Shown: positions 7,820 through 19,330, numbered from the stretch's first letter. The stretch is DNA of 64,000 bases from Pyronema omphalodes (GCA_024516155.1 JAJJXM010000029.1:649191-713190), one strand, 5' to 3'. Notes: generated from the sequence alone by a model not told the origin. Program-made: numbers and translations.

Positions 7820-10800
7820 CTACAACAGACTGGCAGCAACCATACGGATCGTCTCCCACAACGTGAACCGACAACGAACAGCACTCGATGCGCTGCTGAA
7901 TAGCGCACACAACACAGCCGACATAATCCTAATACAAGAAATTCACATTACCGACATAACATACGCCACCACACACCCATCGTTCACACTGGTCTTGCCA
8001 CCGCGTGGCGACAGAACCACCAACAGAACAGCCGCCTATGTGACCAGGACAAACCCATACCTCAGGGTTTCTCAGCGCACCGATATATGCGCGGATCCTG
8101 ACCTCCAGGTCCTCGAGGTAGGCACCGACTTAATTCCTTCTTTCTTTCTTCTTAATATGTACAACGAAAAACACCCCGAAAGCAATATTTATACCATCCC
8201 GAGAGCCCTCACCCCCCTCCCCCTCCCCCGCAGGTGCATCATCACAGGTGACCTCAACGCTCACCATGCCCTGTGGAACTCCTCCACACGTTCCCCCACC
8301 CGCGCCACCGAAATAGTTGACCTCATCGAACAACGAGACTGGACCCTCGTGTCCGTCCCTGACTTTCCCACCTACTACTACAACCAAGGCCGCAGTTCTT
8401 CCGTCCTCGACCTGACCCTAGCATCACCCCACATGGCAGAGGAAACAATCAACTGGGCAATTGACGACGACAACGCTACGGGATCTGACCATGAAGTCAT
8501 ACGTTTCGAAGTGCACACAACCCACCCAGACGCTGAAACAACCCCCCCAACAAACCGACTGAACTGGAAAAAGACGGATTGGGAGCTCTTCGCCGAAACC
8601 CTCCGTGCCTCCTGCTTAGCCCTCACACCATCATGGACACAATACCGCAACCACCCTACCACAGACAACCTCGATGCGTGGGCGGAGTCAATACGTGATG
8701 CCATCCTTAATGCCGCGACTACGTCCACCCCCGTACTACAAGTGACCCCACAATCGAAGAGATGGTGGACCGCAGAAGTCACCGAGGCAAGGAAAAAGAT
8801 GACCAAAGCAAGACGTAAGTGGAAACGCAAACGTGACGATAGATCCCACCTAAACTACAAACAACACCGAAACGAATACCACAGGACCATTCGAACGGCG
8901 AAAGATGCAAAGTGGAAGGAATATCTTTCCCAAGCCGAAGGACCCGATGTGTGGCAGGCGTTTAGGTACACCAACCCTCGGCGTGCTCAGCTAACACCAA
9001 ACCTCCGCACAATGATAAACGGCCAAGAAACAATCTGCAGCTCCTTCGACGCAAAGGTAGAGGCCTTCCAAAAGTTGTTTCCCCCGCCGCCGCCACCACC
9101 GCCTCCGTCCGTCCTCCCCCCGCGCCGCGAGTTGCAGTGGACAACCTTTACACCGACAGAGGTAGAAACAGCGATATTCTCCTCCTCGCCGAAGAAGGCG
9201 CCCGCACCCGATGGGCTCACATTCGCCTGCCTGCGCCAAGCATACCTTGCCATCCCCGAACACATGAACAACCTCTACGCCACATTAGGGACGGTAGGCT
9301 ACCATCCGCGATGCTGGCGCCAGGCCACCACAGTCATTATCGCCAAACCTAACAAGCCGGATTACAGCAATCCAAAGGCATACCGTCCGATTGCGCTCCT
9401 AAACTGCCTTGGGAAGACCCTCGAAAAACTAATGGCCACTCGCCTAGGCACGATGGCAGACTCTCACGACTTACTACATAGAGACCAAATAGGTGGACGC
9501 CCGCAGAGATCAGCAATTGACGCGGCGATGGCGCTGGTGCACGACGTTGAGATTGGGAAATCTCACGGAATGCTAACCTCTGCCCTCTTCCTCGATGTTC
9601 GTGGAGCGTTCGACAACGTCTCTGCTGACCGCCTCCAACAAACATTACGACAGCTTGGGTGCCCGCGACCAGTAGTATCGTGGTGCCAGTCTTTCCTCGC
9701 AGATCGCACGATCGCTCTAGCGTTCGATGGGCGAACTGACACGCAACGCCCAGTGCAAACAGGCATCCCACAAGGTTCCCCTGCATCCCCCATACTTTTC
9801 TTATTATACCTCCGCCCATTATTCGACGAACTAGCGCAGGTACACCCGTACGCCTGGACACCTAGCTACATTGACGACGTAGCGATCATCGTCCAGGGAC
9901 GCACCAGAAAAGCGAACGCCCGCGCACTTGAGAACATCACGACAACAGCCTTTCGGTGGGCCGACGCAAACGCCGTTGCATTTGACGATGCCAAGTCAGA
10001 GCTCCTGCATTTCCACTGGGCACGCACCGATAGCATCACTGAGGAGGAAAAAGTTAAGTTACCAAACGGTACAGTTATCACACCGGGAACACAAGGAGGA
10101 GAGAAGGATGTTGTGCGGTGGATAGGCCTGTATTTAGATAGGAAACTTAACTTTAGAAAACATGTAGCTAGACGAGTAACCGCCGCGCAAAGAACTCTGA
10201 ACGCACTGTGTAGGTTAGCACGGTACGAAACAGGTCTGTCCCCCGCTGCTACAAGACTAATCTACCAGGCGTGTGTCCAGTCGAGAGCAGACTACGGCGC
10301 AGAGATATGGTGGAACCAACAAAAAGACCTTGCCCGCACCCTCCAGAATCAACAGAACACCGCCCTCCGCAGGATTCTCAACGCTTTCACCTCTACTCCG
10401 ATCCTGGCCCTCCACAATGAATCCGCACTCCCCCCCGTCACAATACGTCTTGACAACCGCCAGCGGAAATACGCCCTGCGCACCCTCACCTTACCCGCTT
10501 CGCACCCTATCATCACACGCTGCCCCGTCTCGTTTCCCGCCCCGAGTATCGATGATGCCTCCATCAACCCGGACACCGAGTACGACCACCCGTGGCACGT
10601 CCCAGGACAAGCCCCGTCCCGCCTCCTGCACGTCATCAGCACCCTCTCCCCGTGGGTCCAACCAAACGCCGAAAACGAGGACACCTCCCAAAACATCCCC
10701 GACGACGACCTCGCCCCTACATTAACGATCGACATCTCCTCCTCCCCGAAGGCTGACGCTGCCGACGACCACCTCCTCCTCCTCCACGCCCTTCGCCAAC

Positions 10801-11732
10801 GATCGGATACTATCCTACTGTACACGGACGGCTCTCAACTTGACGGCATAACAGGCGCAGGATACACCATCCCCCACGGGCTGCCACGACCTGTCAACTC
10901 CATAGTGCCCATGGGCGACAGAACAGAAGTCTTCGACGCGGAAGTTATGGCCATCCACGAAGGACTCCGGACATGCCTGACACATATTCGACGCAACGAC
11001 CTATACGACAAACACATCCACGTTTTTACCGACAACCAAGCCGCGATACGTCGAGCCTCTCACCTCCGTCGAGGCCCCGGCCAGGAGCTCGCCTGGGCCA
11101 TCCACAACACCGCTCACGACCTTCACACTTACGGTACCTCAATTACCATCCACTGGGTCCCAGGACACACTAGCGTCCCCGGAAACGAAGCCGCCGACGA
11201 ACTGGCCCGACAGGCGACAACAGTACCGCCACGCCGACAAATACCGATATCCCTCACTTGGCTGCGCCGCCGCGCTCGAGAGAGGTACACCGAAGACTGG
11301 GCTACCTGGTTCACCTCTTTCCCCCGACCGCGCACGTACGCCGCCACACACCGCCGCAAAATGGACACTGCGTACACCGAAAACCCCCGCTGGATATCAA
11401 CTGCAATCCTGGGTCTTCGCACCGGCCACGGGTACTTCCTCAACTGCTTGGCCCACCCTCCATCCGACGCATACCCCTCCCGCAGCTGCAGCTGCCCAAT
11501 CCATCCACCGCAGACGCCTCGACACCTCCTCCTGAGCTGACCCGACTTCCAGGCCGCTCGCTCCACACTCAGGAAGGACCTCAAACTCAGACAACACTCC
11601 CGGATCAACCTAAACACCATTCTGGACACCCCCTCCGGCACCAAGGCTCTTTCCACCTTTATCTCTGCAACCAAGGTTGCTACCTCGACCTGGGCACACT
11701 CCCGGCTAGAGAAGCCTCGCAGAAGGGGATAG
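7812..11732 (+). pseudogene. LINE-A ORF2, endonuclease-RT-RNase H (A1), nonsense near the end
   Basis: ORF2 has an exonuclease/endonuclease/phosphatase domain at residues 1-230 (HNVNRQ, ILIQEIH, ITGDLNAHH, LDLTLAS, GSDHEVI). A linker with a Pro run (near 415-425) follows, then RT at about 470-760 (GIPQGSPASP and catalytic SYIDDVAI near 685). RNase H spans about 1000-1130 (LYTDGS, VFDAEV, TDNQAAI, WVPGHTSVPGNEAADELA). A C-terminal motif CSCPIHPP...RHLLLSC ends it. TGA at 11538-11540 replaces the last Cys of that motif; the frame otherwise runs to TAG at 11730-11732. All catalytic domains look whole, so this is the least damaged ORF2 here. Confidence 0.88.
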
Positions 11733-12392
11733 ACCCCTACCGCTGACTACACTGACCACAGTACCTTAGGAACTTTCGCGCGCGCTGATTTTGCAGTGCT
11801 TTCTTACTTAGGATTTCTGTTTTGTAAAAAAAAAAAAAAAAAGGGACAAGCAAAAAGGGGAAGGTAGAAGAGGGATAGGCGGAGAGAAAGGGAACGGGCA
11901 CGCGGTGACGGGATCGAGCTGGGGTCGTTGCTTGGGTCTGCTTGGGGTTCGGGTGTTTTGAGTTTTCTTTTCTTTGTCTTTCAGTTGTTTCTCTTACGGG
12001 TTGGAGTTGTTTTATGGTACGGCGGGTGAGAAGGGAACGGATGGTGGAATGGTGCACGGGAAGGGAGATGACGGGGACGGCAGGCGAGAGAGGGCAGACG
12101 AGTTTCTTTTGTACTTTCCTTTGTTTGGGTGCGACAATGTTTTTCTTATGTTCGAAGGGCGGGAGGAGTGCGAGGCGTTGCGAAAGGAGAGAGAGGGGCG
12201 CGGGGAAGGGGCAGAGGAGGACGACGGGAGTTTTCTTTTTCTTTTGTACGGGGAGGAAACAAAGGCGGTAAAATGGCTAAACATGGGACGGGGAAGGGAG
12301 GAGGAAAGGGAGGAGCCCGGCGAGGCGGCCTCTGTGCAAGCAGGGCACTTGGAACATCAGACGCGCTTGGACAAGAAACCCCCGTAGTAACA

Positions 12393-12532
12393 GTGGGGAC
12401 AGACCCCACAACCACAACGATCAAGAGGAGGAGACTGGTAGAGGTGGAGACTGGGTTTTTGCTTTTACATTTCTTTCTTCTTCTCTTTTGTATTTATCTG
12501 TCCCTTGTCATAACCTTCGGGTTGCAAACAAG
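12393..12532 (+). other. LINE-A 3' RNA hairpins (A1)
   Basis: A first hairpin has arms GTGGGG (12393-12398) and CCCCAC (12404-12409). A second, terminal structure has an outer stem CTTGT (12504-12508) with ACAAG (12528-12532) and an inner stem AACC (12512-12515) with GGTT (12520-12523) closing a TTCG loop. It ends about 30 bases before the tail end. All M and A tails in the window share it. By analogy with other LINEs it may be what the RT recognises; that is inference. Confidence 0.6.
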
Positions 12533-12624
12533 TAATGAGAGAACAAACAAACAAACAAACAAACTTGGTTTTTGCTTTTACATTTCTTTCTTCTTCTCTT
12601 TTGTATTTATCTGTCCCTTGTCAT

Positions 12625-14492
12625 AGGGAATTCTACGATGTTTTTGTTGACTTTTGTCGCAAAATCAGAGTTTTCACGAGTTTTGGCTTACCCCACCTCA
12701 CGAAATGTCGCCAAAACAACGACAGAACAACGCCCAACGATCGAAACGGTCCGGAAACGCGTATAATGTTCTAGCCGACCTTCCTCATGATGGATCTAAT
12801 CCTACTTTCGATGGAAGAGATGGAAAAGTTGATGAAGTTGATGGAAACTTCGCTGGAAAACCCTTCCAGAGCGTGGTCTTGGCAGGATCACCAGTTCCTT
12901 CGGCTTCAACACACCAGCAACAAGCGACAACTGACCAAAGCCGGTTCAGTACATACCGTCGCAATATTGTATCTGCCATTAATCAGGCAGCCCTGGTTGA
13001 TGACAACTATGCCTCCCTTGAGCAACTGTTTTATGACAGCTACCCCGAAGTCACTGGAGCCAGCTTCCTGGGGATACAACAGATCCATCAGGACACACAG
13101 TGACGCTTCAATACCCTCGATGAATCCATACGCAACAACAGCGATGCGATACACAGCAGATTCGACGTCATGATGACCAAATTCAACGATCTGCTCGGCG
13201 AAAAGAACGAAGCTGCGCGCAGCATACGACTCTACACAGGCAGAAACAGCAGCTCTCAAGGCTGCTGTGGACGCCCTGACGAAGAAAATCGACGAATAGC
13301 AACAAGTCATTTCGGCGCCCCCCTCACCGAACCTCACGGCCTCTTCCTCAGCGAGGGAAGAGATGACTATGCAGCTGTCCGTCGTCCAACATGACATTCA
13401 GGATGTCCTAGACGCTGTTCGCAACCCTCCTGGCAAGAGAAAGCGAAGGGGAAGCGACCAGAACACCGAACCCACCTCACCGACAAACAGAAGACCAGTG
13501 AACCACAAACCGAGAGCGGCATCACCGGTGCGAAGCCTGATGCACTCGAAACATGCGACTACCGCCGCCCAGGACAAGCTTGATGCCCTCAAGCCTATGT
13601 CCCCCCTACCTCTCCTCGCGATCACGTCGACCGAAGCGACACTGGAACCTCACCCTAACAGTCCATCTGCTCAGGACACACCTCTACCCGACGCCCCAAG
13701 CACTGCCCCTGCTGAGACCGACGGATGGAAGACTGTGGAGGCAAAGGCTACACAGAGGAAGAAGCAGAAAGCGAAGGAGACAACACCCAAGGCAGCGACA
13801 CCCAGCAAGACCCCTACAACAAAGAATGGTGGCCGGGGAAAGAATACCCACCAACCCAGAACGACAACCTCCTCTGCAAAGAAGACTTGGGCAGAAGTCG
13901 TCAAGAGCGGAGGCATCAACGTCCAGATTGTGCTTGGGAATGGCAATCTTGGACTGACAACACCACCGACAAGAAGGGGAGAGAGGCGAGGGGGAGCAGC
14001 GAGGAGGCTGAGGAAGAAGGAAGGAGAAGGGGAGAGAGGGGAGGAGAAGAGGGGCAGGGCAGGCCCGGGCGTCTCAAAGGGCAAAGAGTCAGGACACACC
14101 GGCGGAGGAGGTGAGAGAGGAGAGGAGAGTGGGGGCGCGGGTGGCCCGGCGGCCGTTTAACTTTGCTTTGGTTTTGTTTTTGCTTTGTGGAGGAAATAAA
14201 GGAGGGAAAATGGTTAAAAATGGGAGGGGAAGGGAGGAGGAAAGGGAGGAGCCCGGCGAGGCGGCCTCTGTGCAAGCAGGGCACTTGGAACATCAGACGC
14301 GCTTGGACAAGAAACCCCCGTAGTAACAGTGGGGACAGACCCCACAACCACAACGATCAAGAGGAGGAGACTGGTAGAGGTGGAGACTGGGTTTTTGCTT
14401 TTACATTTCTTTCTTCTTCTCTTTTGTATTTATCTGTCCCTTGTCATAACCTTCGGGTTGCAAACAAGTAATGAGAGAACAAACAAACAAAC
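12625..14492 (+). mobile_element. M element M3, 5' truncated, fused to the M2 tail
   Basis: M3 begins at agggaattctacg, about 125 bp inside a normal M element, directly after a truncated M2 tail. It ends in the usual CAAA-type tail at about 14492. I find no TSD around M3 alone and none clearly around M2 plus M3. Confidence 0.8.
12705..14160 (+). pseudogene. M-element ORF, degenerate (copy M3)
   Basis: This copy of the 484-codon ORF is dead. TGA at 13101-13103 replaces CGA after IHQDTQ. A small insertion near 13200 shifts the frame, and TAG near 13298 replaces CAG. The C-terminal half from about 13363 is again open to the normal stop. The cassette reads YRRNIVSAINQAALV then LEQLFYDSY, another distinct version. 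Confidence 0.85.
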
Positions 14493-14841
14493 GAATGTCT
14501 GAGCAGTAGAGAAGGAAATTTGAGAAACAAAGGAATGAGTAGACAGGGATTCCGTGGCAGAATCTCGTGAGGAGATGCACAGCGGAGTGTTAATCGGATA
14601 AAATTATCAGGATAAGTATCCTTGAACTGATGATAATCAGTGTGTGGCATATTCGCCTAGCAAGAGTAGTCCGGACAGCATGGAGGCTGATCGGGACAGT
14701 GACATTCAAGACAGAATTGTCAATGTATAGTTAGAGTGAGGCAGCATGAAGGCTGATCCGACTCGAAGATAACGTGATAGAGACTATACCGTGTGGCCGT
14801 GAAAAGGTCCTACAGCGGTGACATGGAAAAGGTTGGGGTGG
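14493..14841 (-). other. Unassigned stretch between M3 and copia integrase
   Basis: This 349-bp stretch lies between the M3 tail and the stop of the integrase frame. It may be the copia integrase-RT linker in decayed form, but no typical linker motif is visible. It holds a short repeated motif (cagcatggaggctgatc near 14678, and a close variant near 14743). No ORF is supported. Confidence 0.4.
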
Positions 14842-15797
14842 TCATTTGTACATACTCTGAATGAGGGCGTCTATCTCATGTGATATGAGCGCTGACGCAT
14901 TCTCATCACCCCCTTCAATGATATCAGGGAAACAGTCAGATATTGCCTTGATGATTTCCTCTGATGTATTTGGACGTCCTTCAGAATCGAAAGCATTATT
15001 GTCCTCTAAGAAGACGACGTTGGAAGCGCGCATGACAGAACGTGAATTGAAGTCATAGATGCGCCAAATCTTTGACGACTCTGTGTACCCAACCATCATG
15101 CTCTGTGACGCGCGTGCGCTCCAGTTCTTGTCTGTCCTCTGCTCCTTCGGTATATGCTTGAAGACCGTGCAACCGAATCTTCGAAGGTGTAGCAGCTGAG
15201 GCGGCCTGTGAAACAGGGCCTCATGAGGACTTAGCCAGACTTTGAGCGTCCTAGTCGGAGATATTGAGTGGAGGTACACCGCCGTGTTGACAGCCTCAGC
15301 CCAGAAGCGATGAGGAACTTGGGTGTCTAGTAGCATGGAACGTGCTTTGCCGTTGATCGTCTGCATGAATCTCTCGGCTGTTCCGTTTTTATGCTGTGTG
15401 AAGGGTGGTGAGGGTTTGAACGAGATACCGCTTTTCGCCAGGAAAGAACGGAACTGTTGATTATTGAATTCCCCTGTGCCATTATCACACCTGAAACGAT
15501 GAATCTTATGTCCTTGAGATTCAATCCACGCTTTGTATTCTTGGAATACCGGTAGTACCACGTCTGTGGAGTTTGATTTCAGAAAGTAAACCTTGGCGAA
15601 ACGACTGAAGTCATCAATATAGATGATATAATACCGTCGTTGGCTGATCGACGGAGTCGACATCGGGCCGCAGACATCCGAGTGGACAAGTTCAAAGGGC
15701 TTGCTCACACGTTCGGTTGGTGATCGGATGAAGGACTGTCGATTTTTGGCTTGTATGCACGTTGTACAGGACTGGAGATGATCTAATGTTGTGGTTG
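14842..15797 (-). pseudogene. copia pol: integrase
   Basis: This encodes the copia integrase. It begins in the zinc-binding region (CTTCIQAKN) and continues through the D,D-35-E core: ELVHSDVCGPM, FRCDNGTGEF and HKNGTAERFMQTINGKARSML. Then come ISPTRTLKVWLSPHEALF and GYTESSKIWRIYD. The frame ends in TGA just after IDALIQSMYK, earlier than an uninterrupted copia Pol would. The upstream half of the pre-integrase region is across M4 at 17779. The core acidic residues are all present. Confidence 0.88.
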
Positions 15798-17770
15798 TTT
15801 GTTTGTTTGTTCTCTCATTACTTGTTTGCAACCCGAAGGTTATGACAAGGGACAGATAAATACAAAAGAGAAGAAGAAAGAAATGTAAAAGCAAAAACCC
15901 AGTCTCCACCTCTACCAGTCTCCTCCTCTTGATCGTTGTGGTTGTGGGGTCTGTCCCCACTGTTACTACGGGGGTTTCTTGTCCAAGCGCGTCTGCTGTT
16001 CCAGTGCCCTGCTTGCACAGAGGCCGCCTCGCCGGGCTCCTCCCTTTCCTCCTCCCTTCCCCTCCCATTTTTAACCATTTTTCCTCCTTTATTTCCTCCA
16101 CAAAGCAAAAACGAAACCAAAGCAAAGTTAAACAGCCGCCGGGCCACCCGTGCCCCCACTCTCCTCTCCTCTCTCACCTCCTCCGCCGGTGTCTCCTGAC
16201 TCTTTGCCCTTTGAGACACCCGGGCCCGCTCTGCCCCTCTTCCCCTCCCCTCTCTCCCCTTCTCCTTCCTTCTTCCTCAGCCTTCTCACTGCTCCCCCTC
16301 GCCTCTCTCCCCTTCTTGTCGGTGGTGTTGTCAGTCCAAGATTGCCATTCCCAAGCACAATCTGGATGTTGATGCCTCCGCTCTTGACGACTTCTGCCGA
16401 AGTCTTCTTTGCAGAGGAGGTTGTCGTTCTGGGTTGGTGGGTATTCTTTCCCCGGCCACCATTCTTTGTTGTAGGGGTCTTGCTGGGTGTCGCTGCCGTA
16501 GGTGTCGTCTCCTTCGCTTTCTGCTTCTTCCTCTGTGTAGCCTTTGCCTCCACAGTCTTCCATCCGTCGGTCTCAGCAGGGGCAGTGCTTGGGGCGTCGG
16601 GTAGAGGTGTGTCCTGAGCAGATGGACTGTCAGGGTGAGGTTCCGGTGTCGCTTCGGTCGACGTGATCGCGAGGAGAGGTAGGGGGGACATAGGCTTGAG
16701 GGCATCAAGCTTGTCCTGGGCGGCGGTAGTCGCATGTTTCGAGTGCATCAGGCTTCGCACCGGTGATGCCGCTCTCGGTTTGTGGTTCACCGGTCTTCTG
16801 TTTGTCGGTGAGGTGGGTTCGGTGTTCTGGTCGCTTCCCCTTCGCTTTCTCTTGCCAGGAGGGTTGCGAACAACGTCCAGGACATCCTGAATGTCATGTT
16901 GGACGACGGACAGTTGCATAGTCATCTCTTCCATCGCTGAGGAAGAGGCCATGAGGTTCAGTGAGGGGGGCGCCGAAATGACTTGTTGCTGTTCGTCGAT
17001 TTTCCTCGTCAGGGCGTCCACAGCAGCCTTGAGAGCTGCTGTTTCTGCCTGTGTAGAGTCGTAGGCTGCGCGCAGCTTCGTGTTTTCGCCGGTCACAATG
17101 TTGAATTTCGTCATCATGACGTCGAATCTGAGGCGCATCTCATCGCTGTTGTTGCGTATGGTGTCATCGAGGGTATTGAAGCGACGCTGTGTGTCCTGGT
17201 GGATCTGTTGTATCCCCAGGAAGCTGGCTCCAGTGAATTCGGCGTAGTTGTCTATAAACAGTTGATCCAGGGTGGCATAGTTGTCGTCAACTGCGACTGC
17301 CTCATTAATTGCAGATACCATTATGCGACGGTAGTTACTAAACCGGCTGTGTTCAGTTGTCGCCTGTTGCTGCGATGTTGAAGCCGAAGGAACTGGTGAT
17401 CGTGCCAAGACCACGCTCTGGAAGGGCTTTCCAGCGAAGTGTCCATCAACTTCATCAACTTTTCCATCTCTTCCATCCAGAGTAGGAGTAGATCCATCAT
17501 GAGGAAGGTCGGCTAGAACATTGTACGCGTTTTCGGACCGTTCTGATCGTTGGGCGTTGTTCTGTCGTTGTTTTGGCGACATTTCGTGAGGTGGGGTAAG
17601 CCAAAACTCGTGAAAACTCTGATTTTGCGACAAAAGTCAACAAAAACAACGTAGAATTCCCTGAAAGCTCAGAGAATAACGTAACAGAGTGCTGCGAATC
17701 CGAATCCGATGGGAAAACCGGGGGTTTCGGTGCTCGTTGTTGAGAATGCAGGGGGGGGTCGCCGTTGCCG
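15798..17770 (-). mobile_element. M element M4
   Basis: A full-length M element lies within the copia pre-integrase region. The direct repeat tgtggttg occurs at 15790-15797 and 17771-17778. The copia reading frame (RTEDWPTST, then LDHLQSCTTC) resumes across it. The 5' C-tract start and the 3' AAAC tail are both present on the minus strand. Confidence 0.86.
16128..17582 (-). CDS. M-element protein, 484 aa (copy M4)
   Basis: Intact 1455-nt ORF, identical in length to M1 and M2. The cassette reads YRRIMVSAINEAVAV then LDQLFIDNY. The coiled-coil region, the NLS-like GKRKRRGS and the Arg/Gly/Glu-rich C-terminus are kept. Substitutions outside the cassette are few (for example SAEVVKSGG instead of WAEVVKSGG). 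Function unknown. Confidence 0.75.
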   Translation of the reverse strand: MSPKQRQNNAQRSERSENAYNVLADLPHDGSTPTLDGRDGKVDEVDGHFAGKPFQSVVLARSPVPSASTSQQQATTEHSRFSNYRRIMVSAINEAVAVDDNYATLDQLFIDNYAEFTGASFLGIQQIHQDTQRRFNTLDDTIRNNSDEMRLRFDVMMTKFNIVTGENTKLRAAYDSTQAETAALKAAVDALTRKIDEQQQVISAPPSLNLMASSSAMEEMTMQLSVVQHDIQDVLDVVRNPPGKRKRRGSDQNTEPTSPTNRRPVNHKPRAASPVRSLMHSKHATTAAQDKLDALKPMSPLPLLAITSTEATPEPHPDSPSAQDTPLPDAPSTAPAETDGWKTVEAKATQRKKQKAKETTPTAATPSKTPTTKNGGRGKNTHQPRTTTSSAKKTSAEVVKSGGINIQIVLGNGNLGLTTPPTRRGERRGGAVRRLRKKEGEGERGEGKRGRAGPGVSKGKESGDTGGGGERGEESGGTGGPAAV

Positions 17771-17778
17771 TGTGGTTG

Positions 17779-18415
17779 AGGTGGGCCAGTCTTCTGTGCG
17801 ACATATCGAAATTGCTTGTTGGTTCAAGGCGGAAAGACTGTCTATGTGCTGTTCGAAGGTCTTTGTCGCTTGGACGCGTAAGATCAACGTCTGCACTTGT
17901 TCGTTTATTCGATGATATTGTTGTTCGGGTCGAGAGGGAATAGAGTTAATGTCGACGCCTGCACCAGAACGAGTGGTTATCAGGGCGTCGTGGTCCTCCT
18001 TAATAGCCTCTGCTGTCCATCTGTAAAGATTGTCCTGCATGCGAGCGACAATGATTGTTTTGGAGGTCTTGTCTTTCACAGTACAAGTACCGTCCGCCAT
18101 AGTAATTTGCCACCCCCTTTTATCGAAGAGGGGCAGGGAGAAAAGGGAGAGTCGAAACGTGGGAACGTATAGTGCAGAAATTTGAAAGAGATTATTGAGG
18201 ATGATTTTTCCGTAGGTGTTGGTGGTGACTGTACTATTGTCACCTAAGCGAATGTTGATGGACTTGCAAGTAGCTAAAGAATCAGTGAGAAAAGCAGATT
18301 TATCATTACAAAAATGGTGCGTTGCACCAGAGTCGAGCACCCATGTATGTGTCTCAGCGGACGAGTCTGTGGCGATCAAGGCTTGCGCTGTTAGGGAGGT
18401 GCTGGAGTTCCCGAG
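17779..18415 (-). pseudogene. copia pol: aspartic protease and pre-integrase start
   Basis: The retrotransposon protease motif WVLDSGATHHF is present, followed by IRLGDNSTVTT and a flap-like GKIILNN. It continues toward the GAG-pre-integrase region, where M4 interrupts it at 17778. It is in the same frame as gag, separated only by an in-frame TGA at 18416-18418. The first in-frame ATG after that stop is at 18379, but in copia this would normally be one gag-pol polyprotein. Confidence 0.85.
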
Positions 18416-19330
18416 TCAAATACCGAGATCAGTGTTGTCTAACTCGGCAATTTTCGCACTGGAGCGAAGCTTGTACCGCTCGCATATGGCGGGAGCCGAA
18501 GATCTGAGTTTGCACTCTGTCGCAACGTGGCCCTTCCTGGTACAGTAGTGGCATTGGACATCCTCCTTTTTCGAAGTTTTAGTAGGTCTGGACGGTCCGG
18601 CGCTTGATGATGCTGCGCCTTTATTGGTGTTGTGATTTGCGTAGCATTCCTTCGTGTTGTGGCTAGAGCGTTTACAGTGGTCGCACCACTTGGTCGTCCT
18701 AGCATGCGCCTCGCCCTTCGGGGATCCTAGGGTGGCTTCCCACATATGTTCGTGGTCGTGCAGGATCTTCTGGAGCTCGTCAACCGCAATATTATCAAGT
18801 TTCGCGAGCTCGTGTTTTGTAACTCCGTAGGAGTCGGGGAGATTTGCAATGACATAATTAACCAGCGCAGTGTCGCTGATATCTAAAACCGTACCAGTAA
18901 GTGGAGCCTGGATGTTAAGGAGATCAGTTATCCATTTCGACACGGACTGCCCGGGGTTAGGCTTTGATCTCCAGAACTTAATCCAGAGGTTCCTTCGTCC
19001 AGAGTTTGTTTTCGAGTTGTCAAACCGAGCTTCGAGTTTAAGCCACATCTCGCGTGGGTTGTCGAGTCCGGTGATAACTCTGCGGCAGGTGATGTCGCAG
19101 TGATCAAATATGATCTGGGTAGCTCTGGCCGCCCTTTCATCGAAGTATTGGAGATCCCCCGCAGCTTGTTGACTGGTGCCGCCAGCAGGGCGCGTCTCCT
19201 TCCCGTTCACGATATTCCAGGCGCTTTTACCAGCCAAGATAAAGTGGATGGGGTCCTTCCACTGCGCATAATTGGCCACCGTCACAATGGGGCACTTCAG
19301 GGCAGTTGGTTCCTGGACTTCGTCGGACAT
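18416..19330 (-). CDS. copia Gag
   Basis: 304 aa from ATG at 19330. It has the usual UBN2-type copia Gag body (MWLKLEARFDN, YVIANLPDSYGVTKHELAKL). Two CCHC zinc knuckles follow, CDHCKRSSHNTKEC and CHYCTRKGHVATEC. It forms the particle shell and binds element RNA. It ends in TGA at 18416-18418, after which the protease frame continues in phase. Copia elements usually have no stop here, so this is either a single mutation or a readthrough site. Confidence 0.85.
   Translation of the reverse strand: MSDEVQEPTALKCPIVTVANYAQWKDPIHFILAGKSAWNIVNGKETRPAGGTSQQAAGDLQYFDERAARATQIIFDHCDITCRRVITGLDNPREMWLKLEARFDNSKTNSGRRNLWIKFWRSKPNPGQSVSKWITDLLNIQAPLTGTVLDISDTALVNYVIANLPDSYGVTKHELAKLDNIAVDELQKILHDHEHMWEATLGSPKGEAHARTTKWCDHCKRSSHNTKECYANHNTNKGAASSSAGPSRPTKTSKKEDVQCHYCTRKGHVATECKLRSSAPAICERYKLRSSAKIAELDNTDLGI

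Larger units (their letters stand above)
5679..12563 (+). mobile_element. LINE-A copy A1, full length
   Basis: This complete Tad1-like LINE of about 6.9 kb is inserted in the 3' UTR of M2. The TSD is 5661-5678 and 12564-12581. Order: C-rich 5' UTR, ORF1 (6110-7819), overlapping ORF2 (7812-11732, one nonsense codon), and a 3' UTR of about 830 bp with an internal A-run near 11827 and a CAAA-type tail. The 5' start ACCACACAGCAACCGCTG is shared by A2, A3 and A4. Confidence 0.92.
3781..12624 (+). mobile_element. M element M2, interrupted by LINE A1
   Basis: M2 starts with the family 5' motif ACCACACGGCAACGG and a C-tract, and encodes an intact ORF. Its 3' UTR is interrupted at 5678/12564 by LINE-A copy A1, with an 18-bp TSD (cttggtttttgctattac, one mismatch on the right). 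The M2 tail resumes at 12582 but stops at 12624 within cttgtcat, where M3 starts abruptly. M2 therefore lacks its own terminal AAAC tail. Confidence 0.85.
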
